DNA of 64,000 nt. Origin: Sphingomonas sp. URHD0057 (GTDB taxonomy: Bacteria > Pseudomonadota > Alphaproteobacteria > Sphingomonadales > Sphingomonadaceae). The notes under the pieces are model-generated. The model was not told the origin of the DNA. It searched no databases and worked only from the letters and a program-made list of their open reading frames with translations. Shown in pieces: positions 27,797-35,453 of this stretch. Positions within the stretch are counted from its first letter, which is position 1. Every line of letters begins with the position of its first letter. The position numbers and the translations under genes are program-made. Location of the stretch: assembly GCF_000620665.1 (NCBI RefSeq), contig NZ_JIAU01000007.1, positions 62,001-126,000 on the forward strand, written 5' to 3'.

Positions 27797-28879
27797 ATGG
27801 ACAGCACGGTCAAGGCACGGCCGAACCACTATGAAGTGCTTGGGCTCGCGCCGACCGCAAGCGCCGAGGAGATCGCACAAGCCTTCGCTCGGGAAATCTC
27901 ACGGCCGCGGGCGTTCGGCGCTATCGCCGGCGTGAGCATCGCCTACGAAACGCTGCGCAACGCCGACAAGCGGCGCGCCTATGATGCCTCGATCGGGTTG
28001 GGCACGAAGCCAGAGACGCCACCGTCGCCGTTCAAGCCCTATGCGGCGCACGCGATGGTCGCGACTCCCCATCTCAGGGCCGAGCCGAGAGCTGAGCCGC
28101 GCACCGCTGCGTTCATCGCGGCATCGCTGCGCCCGCCCGAGACAGCGCCTTCACCCGCCCCCGAGCCCGAGGCGCAGCCGCAATCGGACCTGCTGCGACG
28201 GATGGAAGCGGTGGCGAGCCCCACGTATCCGACGCGCGTCAGGGCCGATCCGCCGCCCGCACCCGTCGAGCTCGAGGCGGTGCCGGACGCCGAGGATCGC
28301 CCGATCGCCTGGCAGCGCCCGGCCGCAGTGGCCGCCGGACTGATTGTCGCGGTCGGGTTGCTCGGCGCGCTGATCGGTCTCGATGCCGGGGGCGATGCGC
28401 AGAGCGCGGAGCCGGCACCTGCCGCGACGCACGCGGTGCCGCCGGCACGCACGGCGAGCCGGCCCGCGCCTTCGACAGGAACGAGCTTCGCCGCGCTCGA
28501 CGTGGCGCCGGCGCGGAGATCGCAGGCGGTCGCCGCCATGCGGAGGACCGAGCCCGCCCGTTCCCGGCCGCCAAGCGGTCTCGCCGACCTGCAGCTCGAT
28601 CCGCCCGCACCCGAGGCGAGCGCGGCCGCGGCGCCGCCCGTCGCGCAAGCGGCGGCGGAAACGGTGGCGCCGGCCGTCGTCGAGGCGAGCATGCCGCTGG
28701 CCAACGCGACGATTGCGCGGACGATCGGGCGGATCGGCTATGCCTGCGGACGGGTGGCGTCGACCTCGGCGATCGAGGGCGAAGGAACGGGCGTGTTCAA
28801 GGTGACCTGCACTTCGGGCCATTCGTACAAGGCGGCGCCGGTGCGCGGGCGCTATCACTTCCACCGCTTGAGCAACTAA
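27797..28879 (+). CDS. Membrane-anchored protein with degenerate J domain
   Basis: The 360-residue protein begins with a DnaJ-like fold (about residues 8-68): NHYEVLGLAPTASAEEIAQA for helices I-II and YETLRNADKRRAYDASI for helices III-IV. The loop between helices II and III, where HPD should stimulate DnaK, reads SRP instead. A single transmembrane helix (AAVAAGLIVAVGLLGALIGL) follows at about residues 174-196, after a long Pro/Ala/Glu-rich linker. A second linker leads to a small C-terminal domain with two cysteines (YACGRV and KVTCTSG). It is probably anchored with the J-like domain inside the cell. It is unlikely to be a normal DnaK co-chaperone. Confidence 0.75.
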   Translation: MDSTVKARPNHYEVLGLAPTASAEEIAQAFAREISRPRAFGAIAGVSIAYETLRNADKRRAYDASIGLGTKPETPPSPFKPYAAHAMVATPHLRAEPRAEPRTAAFIAASLRPPETAPSPAPEPEAQPQSDLLRRMEAVASPTYPTRVRADPPPAPVELEAVPDAEDRPIAWQRPAAVAAGLIVAVGLLGALIGLDAGGDAQSAEPAPAATHAVPPARTASRPAPSTGTSFAALDVAPARRSQAVAAMRRTEPARSRPPSGLADLQLDPPAPEASAAAAPPVAQAAAETVAPAVVEASMPLANATIARTIGRIGYACGRVASTSAIEGEGTGVFKVTCTSGHSYKAAPVRGRYHFHRLSN

Positions 28880-28889
28880 GCTTCGACGA

Positions 28890-29081
28890 TCAGGTCGCGG
28901 CGGGCGGCGGCATCGGGTTCTCGGCCTGGACCCGCTCGGCTTCGACCCGGGCGATGTCGGCCTCTCCTTCATCGGCCATCTGGCGGAGGATCGCCGCGGC
29001 CCGGGCGTCGGTGATCGATCCGGCGAGGCGGCGGCACTGCGCGACGCGCGCGCGCATGTTCGCGAGGGTCGCGTCGTCCAT
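28890..29081 (-). CDS. Small hypothetical helical protein
   Basis: The 63-residue product (MDDATLANMRARVAQCRRLA...) is helical, with alternating charged and Ala residues and a Pro-rich tail. A pattern of CRRLAxxxxDxRAAxIL-xQMADE resembles a small conserved protein I have seen in sphingomonads, but I cannot name it. The start at 29081 avoids overlap with the divergent small gene. No good ribosome-binding site is visible. It lies 10 bp from the convergent J-domain gene. Confidence 0.5.
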   Translation of the reverse strand: MDDATLANMRARVAQCRRLAGSITDARAAAILRQMADEGEADIARVEAERVQAENPMPPPAAT

Positions 29082-29208
29082 CCGAGTAGAATTCACTGGG
29101 AACAGCCGCGGTTCCTGACGCCGCGCCGGCCAAGCGGGATTTGGGTGCAACTGTGGCGTGGAGGCAACGCGGTCCTTTCGTGCTATGGCGCGCCCGGGGG
29201 GCAAGCCG

Positions 29209-29388
29209 ATGAGAGAGAAGTTCGAGCGGCACCGCCAGCCGTGGCGCGCGGATGAGCTGCACAAGCTCAAGGTGCTCGCGGGCAAGGGCATGGCTTTGAA
29301 GGCGATCGCCAAGGCCTTGGTGCGAAGCGAGGAATCGGTGAAGCAGCGCGCACGCGAAGACGGCCTCAGGATCGCCAAGCTTCGATGA
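29209..29388 (+). CDS. Small helix-turn-helix-like (SANT/Myb-like) protein
   Basis: The 59-residue basic protein MREKFERHRQPWRADELHKL... has the W-x-x-x-E-L-x-x-L pattern, then a second and third helix (MALKAIAKALVRSEESVKQRA) of the small homeodomain/Myb-like fold seen in GcrA-type and related DNA-binding proteins. ATG 29185 and GTG 29158 in frame are alternative starts adding 8 or 17 residues. It is probably a small nucleic-acid-binding protein; targets are unknown. Confidence 0.55.
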   Translation: MREKFERHRQPWRADELHKLKVLAGKGMALKAIAKALVRSEESVKQRAREDGLRIAKLR

Positions 29389-29519
29389 TCGCCACCGCGC
29401 CTGGAAGCGTGGTTGGAAGTGACGCAAAATTTTGTTAATCCACGTTAATTCGACTCCGTGAGTCGAAGCTTAAGGCCGACATAAGAAAATCGAGGGCGTC
29501 TTCCTCAAAAGGAGGGGCA

Positions 29520-29972
29520 ATGAAGCCAATTTGCTCAGCGGCAATCGCTTTGGCCCTCGTCCTCGCGCCATCGGCCGCCGTGCTCGGCGCCAAGAAGCAG
29601 GCGGCGAGCCTGCCCGAGCCGAAGCTGCGGTTCGTCGGGACCGAGCCCTACGAGGCAAACGGGTTCGACTTCATCCGCTACAAATATGAAGTCACCAATC
29701 GCGACAAGTTCAGGAAGGAATTGTTCGCGGCGTCGCCGGACCTTCCGGCGTGCAACGAGAACCCCAATGCATCGCGGACATGGATCGACCTCTATGACGG
29801 CAAGGGCAAGAAGCTCTACTGGTTCTGCGCGCTGACCGGCCCCGACGACCTCAAGGACCTGTGGTTCGCGATCACCGGCGGCGCCTCACCGCCGGGCGAA
29901 GTCTATATCGAGATGACCGATCGGCGGACGGGCGCGCACATCCGCTCCAACTTCGCATCGACCCCGAAGTAG
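29520..29972 (+). CDS. Hypothetical exported protein
   Basis: The 150-residue product has a signal peptide (MKPICSAAIALALVLAPSAA, cut near VLGA). The mature part reads as a compact beta-rich domain (LRFVGTEPYEANGFDFIRYK) with a cysteine pair (LPACNEN and WFCALTG). A very strong ribosome-binding site, AAAGGAGGGG, precedes ATG 29520. The region upstream (29389-29519) is A/T-richer than its surroundings. No family is recognised. Confidence 0.72.
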   Translation: MKPICSAAIALALVLAPSAAVLGAKKQAASLPEPKLRFVGTEPYEANGFDFIRYKYEVTNRDKFRKELFAASPDLPACNENPNASRTWIDLYDGKGKKLYWFCALTGPDDLKDLWFAITGGASPPGEVYIEMTDRRTGAHIRSNFASTPK

Positions 29973-29977
29973 GAATT

Positions 29978-30043
29978 ATATTCAACTGAACGGTTGACAA
30001 TCGCGACTCCCGGCGTGATATTCAACCACATGGTTGATAATCG
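29978..30043 (+). promoter_or_regulatory. Duplicated ArsR-type operator with embedded leaderless promoter
   Basis: Two copies of ATATTCAAC-n5-GGTTGA-y-AATCG lie at 29978-30003 and 30018-30043, exactly 40 bp apart. Each contains a dyad: TCAACtgaacgGTTGA in the first and the perfect palindrome TCAACC-acat-GGTTGA in the second. The first copy supplies a consensus -35 box (TTGACA, 29994-29999); after 17 bp the second copy begins with GATATT (30017-30022) as a -10. Transcription would then start at about 30029-30030, on the ATG of the regulator at 30030, giving a leaderless mRNA. A dimer bound at either dyad would cover the promoter, which fits autorepression by the ArsR protein. Confidence 0.75.
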
Positions 30044-30368
30044 ACTCGATACCGTGTTCCATGCGCTGGCCGACCCAACGCGGCGCGGCATGCTCGCGCA
30101 GCTCGCTTTGGGCGAGACCTCGATCGGCGATCTCGCCGAGCCTTATCGCATGACCCTCGCCGGCGCTTCCAAGCACGTGAAGGTGCTGGAATCGGCGGGG
30201 CTCGTCGCGCGCAAGAAGATGGGACGCACGCATTGGTGCAGCCTCAACGCCAAGCCGCTGGAGGAAGCCGAGCGGTGGCTCCGCCAGTGGGAGAAATTCT
30301 GGACCGTCCGCCTCGACCGGCTCGAAGCCGCGATCGACGCCGGCAAGCACAAGGAGAAGAAGAAGTGA
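30030..30368 (+). CDS. ArsR-family winged-helix transcriptional regulator
   Basis: The 112-residue regulator starts MVDNRLDTVFHALADPTRRG, the signature of the ArsR subfamily paired with SRPBCC proteins. The recognition helix is in TLAGASKHVKVLESAGLV. No metal-binding CxC motif is present, so it likely senses something other than arsenic-type metals. ATG 30030 lies inside the second operator dyad and near the predicted transcription start; an earlier in-frame codon would lie upstream of the promoter. Its stop overlaps the SRPBCC start by 4 nt (GTGA). Confidence 0.92.
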   Translation: MVDNRLDTVFHALADPTRRGMLAQLALGETSIGDLAEPYRMTLAGASKHVKVLESAGLVARKKMGRTHWCSLNAKPLEEAERWLRQWEKFWTVRLDRLEAAIDAGKHKEKKK

Positions 30369-30904
30369 CCGATACCATGCAAGCGAGCGCGCCGATCACC
30401 CGGCCGGCGGCGGATTCGATCCGGCTCGAGCGGCTACTCGACGCTCCGGTCGAAACCGTGTGGCGCTATCTGACCGAGGCCGACCTCCGCCGCGAATGGT
30501 TCATGGGCGGGACCGATGCGAGCCCGGGCGGCAACTTCGACCTGCTTATCGATCACGACAATCTTTCGGCCGACGAGGTCGAACCGCCGGAAAGTTATGC
30601 GGCGATGAAAGGCGCAGTGTGGAACGAGCAAGTGATCCGCTTTGAGCCGCCGCGGCTGCTCGAAACGACCTTCCAGAGCGGCAAGAACGGCAACGTCACC
30701 TATGAGCTGAGCGACGAAGGCGGGCGGACGCGCCTCGTGCTGACGCACAGCGGGATCGTCAGCGGCACCGGTGCGCAGGATTTCGGCGCCGGCTGGAATT
30801 CGCACCTGACCGTGCTGCAGAAGAAGCTTGCGGGCGAGACGGTCCGCGACTTCTGGGCGCTTCACGCCAAGTCGCGCGAAGCCGTCGCGCAAGCGCTGCG
30901 CTAA
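30365..30904 (+). CDS. SRPBCC/AHSA1-type ligand-binding protein
   Basis: The 179-residue protein has the Bet v1-like START fold of the AHSA1 family: LERLLDAPVETVWRYLTEADL at the start, then the W-F-M-G turn and the C-terminal helix HLTVLQKKLAGET. Such proteins bind hydrophobic ligands, and the gene is very often coupled to this type of ArsR gene. GTG 30365 is chosen for its 4-nt overlap with arsR; ATG 30377 is an alternative. Confidence 0.88.
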   Translation: MTDTMQASAPITRPAADSIRLERLLDAPVETVWRYLTEADLRREWFMGGTDASPGGNFDLLIDHDNLSADEVEPPESYAAMKGAVWNEQVIRFEPPRLLETTFQSGKNGNVTYELSDEGGRTRLVLTHSGIVSGTGAQDFGAGWNSHLTVLQKKLAGETVRDFWALHAKSREAVAQALR

Positions 30905-30907
30905 GCC

Positions 30908-31327
30908 ATGGCCGAGCCATATACCGGGGGATGCGCGTGCGGAGCCGTTCGCTACGCCGTCGCGGCCGAGCCGGTCGTTATGAACGAGTGCCGCTGCCGC
31001 CAATGCCAACGCGACAGCGGCACCGGTCACGGATCGCACCTGACCTTTTCGGGAGCGCCAGTGACCGTCACCGGCGAAGCAAGTCAGTGGACTGTCGTCG
31101 GCGAGAACGGCACTCGTAAAAGCCGCGGCTTCTGTCCGACATGCGGGGCTCCGGTGTTCATCGCCTTCCCCGACATGCCCGACGTGTTCGTGGTCAGCGC
31201 GGCCAGCCTCGACGACCCGAGTCGCTTCAGGCCCGCGATGGTCATGTGGACGGCCGCTGGCCAAGCCTGGGATCCGCTCGAATCCGAGGTGCCCAAGTTC
31301 GACAAGATGCCGCCGGCGGCGGACTGA
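30908..31327 (+). CDS. GFA (CENP-V/glutathione-dependent formaldehyde-activating) domain protein
   Basis: The 139-residue zinc protein has the GFA fold. Metal ligands are the cysteines in GGCACGAVRY, NECRCRQCQ and GFCPTCGAPVF. The family is named for glutathione-dependent formaldehyde activation, but most members have unknown function. It starts 3 nt after the SRPBCC stop and clearly belongs to the same operon. Confidence 0.9.
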   Translation: MAEPYTGGCACGAVRYAVAAEPVVMNECRCRQCQRDSGTGHGSHLTFSGAPVTVTGEASQWTVVGENGTRKSRGFCPTCGAPVFIAFPDMPDVFVVSAASLDDPSRFRPAMVMWTAAGQAWDPLESEVPKFDKMPPAAD

Positions 31328-31330
31328 ACG

Positions 31331-31465
31331 ATGTGCCCGCTGTGCATTTCGGCGCTGGGCTGGGCCGCCATCGGCACCGCTTCGGCGGGAGGGATCGGCG
31401 CGCTGTTCATCAAACGGGGACGACAAGGAGAAGGTCATGACGACGCACGCAATCGCCAGCCGTGA
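31331..31465 (+). CDS. Small CxxC membrane peptide
   Basis: A 44-residue frame begins MCPLCISALGWAAIGTASAG and continues as a single Gly/Ala-rich hydrophobic helix, then a basic end (IKRGRQGEGHD). The CPLC pair at residues 2-5 followed by one membrane helix suggests a small thiol- or metal-binding membrane peptide. It starts 3 nt after the GFA gene and overlaps the next gene by 29 nt in another frame, which fits the tight packing of this operon. Short length makes the call tentative. Confidence 0.5.
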   Translation: MCPLCISALGWAAIGTASAGGIGALFIKRGRQGEGHDDARNRQP

Positions 31466-32201
31466 GGAATGGCTCGGGCGACGGCTCGAGCTGCTCAAGG
31501 CGGAAAAGGCGCTGACGCATCAGAGCGACGCTTTGGCGAAGCAGCGCCAGGCGCTGCCCTGGGTCCGGGTCGCGAACGATTATTGCTTCGACACCGACAA
31601 GGGCCAGGCGAGCCTCGCCGATTTGTTCCGCGGGCGGTCGCAGATGATCGTCTATCACTTCATGTTCGGGCCCGATTTCAAGGCGGGCTGCCCATCCTGT
31701 TCGGCGATCGCCGACGGGTTCGACGGCGTGTGGCAGCATCTCGCGCATCACGACGTGATGTTCTGGGCGATCTCGCGCGCACCGCTCGAAAAGCTCGACG
31801 CGTACAAGGCACGAATGGGCTGGAGCTTTCCGTGGGCGTCGTCGTTTGGGAGTGACTTCAACTATGATTTCGCGGCCGGCATCACCGAGCAGCAGCAGAG
31901 CGACGAGGGCTACGAGTATAACTTCCAGGCCCAGCCGCCGAGCGGCTCAGCGGCGCCCGGCGAGTCCAATCCGTGGGCGAGAGCGGCCGGGACCGACAAC
32001 CGCACCTTCATGCGCGAGCTGCCGGGAATGAGCAGCTTCGTGCTCGAGGACGGCGAGGTTTATCACACCTATTCGGCCTATGCGCGCGGGCTCGACGGGC
32101 TGTGGGGGATGTACCAGTGGCTCGATCGCGCGCCCCTCGGCCGCAATGAAGAAGGTGCCGGCCTGTGGTGGAAGCGCCGCGACGAATATGGTGCTCTCTA
32201 G
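31437..32201 (+). CDS. DUF899 thioredoxin-like protein
   Basis: The 254-residue protein belongs to the DUF899 family, a thioredoxin-fold group. Markers are REEWLGRRLELLKAEKALTHQSD at the N terminus, YHFMFGPDFKAGCPSCS with the CxxC pair, and FWAISRAPLEKLDAYKARMGW. The family's function is unknown, but genes are often next to ArsR/SRPBCC/GFA genes as here. ATG 31437 has AAGGAGAAGG upstream. It is probably the last gene of the ArsR operon. Confidence 0.9.
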   Translation: MTTHAIASREEWLGRRLELLKAEKALTHQSDALAKQRQALPWVRVANDYCFDTDKGQASLADLFRGRSQMIVYHFMFGPDFKAGCPSCSAIADGFDGVWQHLAHHDVMFWAISRAPLEKLDAYKARMGWSFPWASSFGSDFNYDFAAGITEQQQSDEGYEYNFQAQPPSGSAAPGESNPWARAAGTDNRTFMRELPGMSSFVLEDGEVYHTYSAYARGLDGLWGMYQWLDRAPLGRNEEGAGLWWKRRDEYGAL

Positions 32202-32269
32202 CGAGCATGGTTCACGACCCCTTTACCTCTTGGCGCGATGGATAGCTGAGAACAGGAACGGGGAATCGC

Positions 32270-33007
32270 ATGGAACGCGCGGTGTTCGACCGGATGGCCG
32301 AACTGGACCAGGAGCATTGGTGGTTCCTCGCGCGGCGCCGAATCCTCGACACACTGATCCAGCGCGTCGTGCAACCGCCACACGGTGCGCGGGTGCTCGA
32401 GGTCGGGTGCGGGACCGGTCACAATTTGGCGATGCTCGGGCGCTTCGGCGCGGTCGAGGCGTGCGAGCTCGACAAGTGCGCACGCGCGCTCGCCGGTAAG
32501 CGGCTTGGTCGCAGGGTGAAGGACGCGCGGCTGCCCGATCTGTCGATGTTCGAGCGCAATGGCTACGACCTTGTCGCTTTGCTCGACGTGCTCGAGCACG
32601 TGCCCGACGACATCGGCTCGCTGCGCGCGATCCACCGGCGGCTGAAGCCGGGCGGCGCTCTGCTGCTGACGGTGCCGGCCAACCCGTGGATGTGGAGCGC
32701 GCATGACGTCGCCCACCATCATTTCCGCCGCTACACGCGCGCCGGTCTCGACCGATTGTTCGAGCAAGCCGGGTTCGAAGTGCAGCTGCTGAGTTATTTC
32801 AACAGCCTGCTGTTCCCGCCGATCGCGGCGGCGAGGCTGATCGGCAAAGCGCGGCGCAACGACAGCGCCGACGACGCGCTGCCCGGGGCGCGGGTGAATG
32901 CGGTGTTGAATGCGGTGTTTGGGCTCGAGGCGGGGATGATTGGCCGGGTGCCCATGCCGTTCGGCGTAAGCCTGGTCGCGGTCGTGCGGCGGCCGGTCCT
33001 GCAATAG
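32270..33007 (+). CDS. Class I SAM-dependent methyltransferase
   Basis: The 245-residue enzyme has the SAM-binding motif VLEVGCGTGHNL at residues 43-54, the acidic ACELD after the second strand, and a post-motif LLDVLEHVPDD. The N-terminal DQEHWWFLARRRIL stretch is typical of the methyltransferases found with polysaccharide and lipid genes. The C-terminal part has a hydrophobic stretch (LLFPPIAAARLIG) that may contact membrane. The substrate is unknown. It is convergent with lptG, 5 bp apart. Confidence 0.88.
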   Translation: MERAVFDRMAELDQEHWWFLARRRILDTLIQRVVQPPHGARVLEVGCGTGHNLAMLGRFGAVEACELDKCARALAGKRLGRRVKDARLPDLSMFERNGYDLVALLDVLEHVPDDIGSLRAIHRRLKPGGALLLTVPANPWMWSAHDVAHHHFRRYTRAGLDRLFEQAGFEVQLLSYFNSLLFPPIAAARLIGKARRNDSADDALPGARVNAVLNAVFGLEAGMIGRVPMPFGVSLVAVVRRPVLQ

Positions 33008-33012
33008 CGCCG

Positions 33013-34116
33013 CTACTCCTCCGTCCGCACCAGCACGGTCTCCCCGATCAGCAGGAATAGAAGGAACGGCGCCCAGGCCGCGATCAGGGGCGGGTAGGCG
33101 CCGGCATTGCCCATCGCCAGGCTGAAATTGTCGGCGACGAAGTAAGCGAAGCCGAGCGCCATGCCGATTACCGCGCGGACCATCACCTGGCCGGAGCGGG
33201 CGAGGCCGAAGGCGGCCACCGCGGCGAGCAGCGGCATGAGCAGGGTCGAGATCGGCCCCGAAATCTTGTGCGCCAGGCCGGCCCTGGCCTCGTCGGCGGG
33301 GCGCCCCGCCGCCTCGAGCTCTGCGATGCGCTGTTTCAAGGTCCAATAATCGAGTTCGGCGGGATCGACCTTGGCCAAGGTCAGCTGTCCTGCCGTCACT
33401 CCCTCCAGCGCGGGCATTTGCGGCTGGCGGGAAATGACGTTCATGCTCGCGTCGTAGATGCGGACGTCCTCGAGCAGCCAGTCGTTGGCGGACGGCCGGG
33501 GAACGGCCCTGGCGGCGATAATGGTTCGCTGGAGGATGCCGCCGCCGCGATCGTAGATCTGCAAGTTCTGGACGCGAAGGTCGCGGCCATGGCCGATCAC
33601 GAGGCCGGCGCGGACGAGATCGTCGCCGTTGAGCAGCCACACATTGCTGAGGATGCCGCTGTCCGGCGGGACCGGCTTGTAGTCGTTATCCGACCAGGCG
33701 GTGACCACGCGCCCCGATTTGACCACCACCGTCTCGTTGAAGGCAAACAGGGCGATGGCGATGCCGATGCTGGCGATGACCAGCGGGGCGAGGATCTGGT
33801 GCGCCGACAGGCCCGCGGCCTTCATCGCCACCACCTCGCTGTGCTGATTGAGCCCGACGAAGGCGATCAGCGTGCCCAGCAACACGGAGAAGGGGAGGAA
33901 GCGCGAAACGAGCAGCGGAAGCCGCAGCGCGACATAATGCCACAGCTGGGCATCGCCGTTGCCGGGCACCGCGAGGATCTTGCCGGACTCGCCCAACAGA
34001 TCCAGGGTCATCAGGATCAGGATCAGCGCGATCATCACCGCCAGGCTGCGGGTGAGGAACAGCCGCACCATGTAGAAAGCCAGCCGGTGCGATGGAAAGA
34101 AGCTGAGGTTGATCAT
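33013..34116 (-). CDS. lptG: LPS export ABC transporter permease LptG
   Basis: The 367-residue inner-membrane permease has three N-terminal and three C-terminal transmembrane helices flanking a periplasmic beta-jellyroll, as in the YjgP/YjgQ family. Typical blocks are YMVRLFLTRSLAVMIAL, LLGTLIAFVGLNQHSEVVAMKAAGLS and the C-terminal GPISTLLMPLLAAVAAFGLA. With LptF and the ATPase LptB it extracts LPS (or, in LPS-poor sphingomonads, an equivalent outer-leaflet lipid) from the inner membrane. ATG 34116 overlaps the lptF stop by 4 nt. Confidence 0.95.
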   Translation of the reverse strand: MINLSFFPSHRLAFYMVRLFLTRSLAVMIALILILMTLDLLGESGKILAVPGNGDAQLWHYVALRLPLLVSRFLPFSVLLGTLIAFVGLNQHSEVVAMKAAGLSAHQILAPLVIASIGIAIALFAFNETVVVKSGRVVTAWSDNDYKPVPPDSGILSNVWLLNGDDLVRAGLVIGHGRDLRVQNLQIYDRGGGILQRTIIAARAVPRPSANDWLLEDVRIYDASMNVISRQPQMPALEGVTAGQLTLAKVDPAELDYWTLKQRIAELEAAGRPADEARAGLAHKISGPISTLLMPLLAAVAAFGLARSGQVMVRAVIGMALGFAYFVADNFSLAMGNAGAYPPLIAAWAPFLLFLLIGETVLVRTEE

Positions 34117-35390
34117 GCCGGGGTGCTCGCCGCTCTCGGCCGCGGCACGGCGTTGGCCGTCTTGCGCACATATTTCGCGCTCTTGGCGAAGAACCATTCG
34201 AGAGCGCCGATCGGCTGACCGCCCGGCTTGTGCGCGAGAATGTGGTACATCCAGAAGATCAGCGCGGCGAGCAGGATGAAGGGCGACCAGAGCGCGACGG
34301 CCGGATCGATGTGGCCGCGGGCGCCGGCGGCCTCCGCATATTGGTTGATCTTGTGATAGGCGACCACGATCACGATGCCGACGAAGATGCCGAGGCCCGA
34401 GGAGCTGCGCTTGGGCGGAATTGCCAGCGCGATGGCGAGGAACGGCAGCATCAGCATCATCACGACTTCGACGAGCCGGAAGTTGAAGTGCGCCTGCGCT
34501 TCGAGGCGCTGGTGGCGGTCGGTGGCCCCGCCGCCATAGCCGAGCCGCCAAAGCTCATGCAGGTAGAGCTCGTCGGACTCGTTGCTGCCACGGCCGCGGA
34601 ACTGATCGATCATCGGCAGGCTGATCGGCAGATCATAGCTGTCGAAGGCGAGTGTGCGCGGGGTCGGGAACTTGGGCGAATCCTGGACCAGGCGGCCCTT
34701 GGACAGGCGGAACAGGATGACGTCGGCGTCGTCGGTCGAGAGGAACCGGCCGCGCTCGGCGGTCGCCGCGACGGATTCCCCCTTGCCCCGGTCCATCTGG
34801 ATGAAGATGCCCTGGAGCTGGGTTCCCTTATGCTCGCTGCGGTCGATGCGCAGCGTCAAATGCTTGCCGAGGCGGTTGAACTCCCCGACCTTGATCGCGG
34901 CGCCGAGTGCGCCGGACTTCAAGTCGAAGCGCAGCCCCTCATATTGATAGTGGGTGTAAGGCTCGAGATAGCCGACGATGAACAGGTTGAGCGCGGCGAG
35001 CGGGACCGCGTATAAGAACGGAACGCGGAGCAGCCGGTTGTAGCCGATGCCGATGCCGCGCAGCGCGTCGAGCTCGGACGACAGCGCGAGCTTGCGGAAG
35101 GCAAGCAGGATGCCGAGCATGAGGCCGATCGGGATGCCGAGCGAAAGATATTCCGGAAGCAGGTTGGCGAGCATCCGCCAGACGACGCTGACCGGCCCCC
35201 CGGCATCGACCACATATTGGAACAGCCGCAGCATCTTATCGAGCACCAGCAGCATCGCGGCGAGGACCAGCGAGCCGAACAAAGGAACGGCGATCGAGCG
35301 GGCAAGATAGCGGTCGATAAGGCCCAGCCGGCTCAACTTCGTCGTCCCACCACCATCATTTGGCCGCAAAGGCAGCCGAAACCAGAGCAT
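34113..35390 (-). CDS. lptF: LPS export ABC transporter permease LptF
   Basis: The 425-residue partner of LptG has the same six-helix plus jellyroll plan: DRYLARSIAVPLFGSLVLAAM, the LPEYLSLGIPIGLMLGILLAFRKLALSSELDA segment (positions about 80-110) and the C-terminal helices after LVEVVMMLMLPFLAIALA. A TTG at residue 19 (near 35336) is an alternative start that removes the weakly conserved N terminus. lptF and lptG are translationally coupled. The gene is divergent from the diacylglycerol-kinase-like gene, 63 bp between starts. Confidence 0.93.
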   Translation of the reverse strand: MLWFRLPLRPNDGGGTTKLSRLGLIDRYLARSIAVPLFGSLVLAAMLLVLDKMLRLFQYVVDAGGPVSVVWRMLANLLPEYLSLGIPIGLMLGILLAFRKLALSSELDALRGIGIGYNRLLRVPFLYAVPLAALNLFIVGYLEPYTHYQYEGLRFDLKSGALGAAIKVGEFNRLGKHLTLRIDRSEHKGTQLQGIFIQMDRGKGESVAATAERGRFLSTDDADVILFRLSKGRLVQDSPKFPTPRTLAFDSYDLPISLPMIDQFRGRGSNESDELYLHELWRLGYGGGATDRHQRLEAQAHFNFRLVEVVMMLMLPFLAIALAIPPKRSSSGLGIFVGIVIVVAYHKINQYAEAAGARGHIDPAVALWSPFILLAALIFWMYHILAHKPGGQPIGALEWFFAKSAKYVRKTANAVPRPRAASTPA

Positions 35391-35453
35391 GGACGGAATG
35401 CGCGCGCGGCGCGTCCGTCCGGCGATGCCTATAGCGAACCGGTCCGTGAATTC

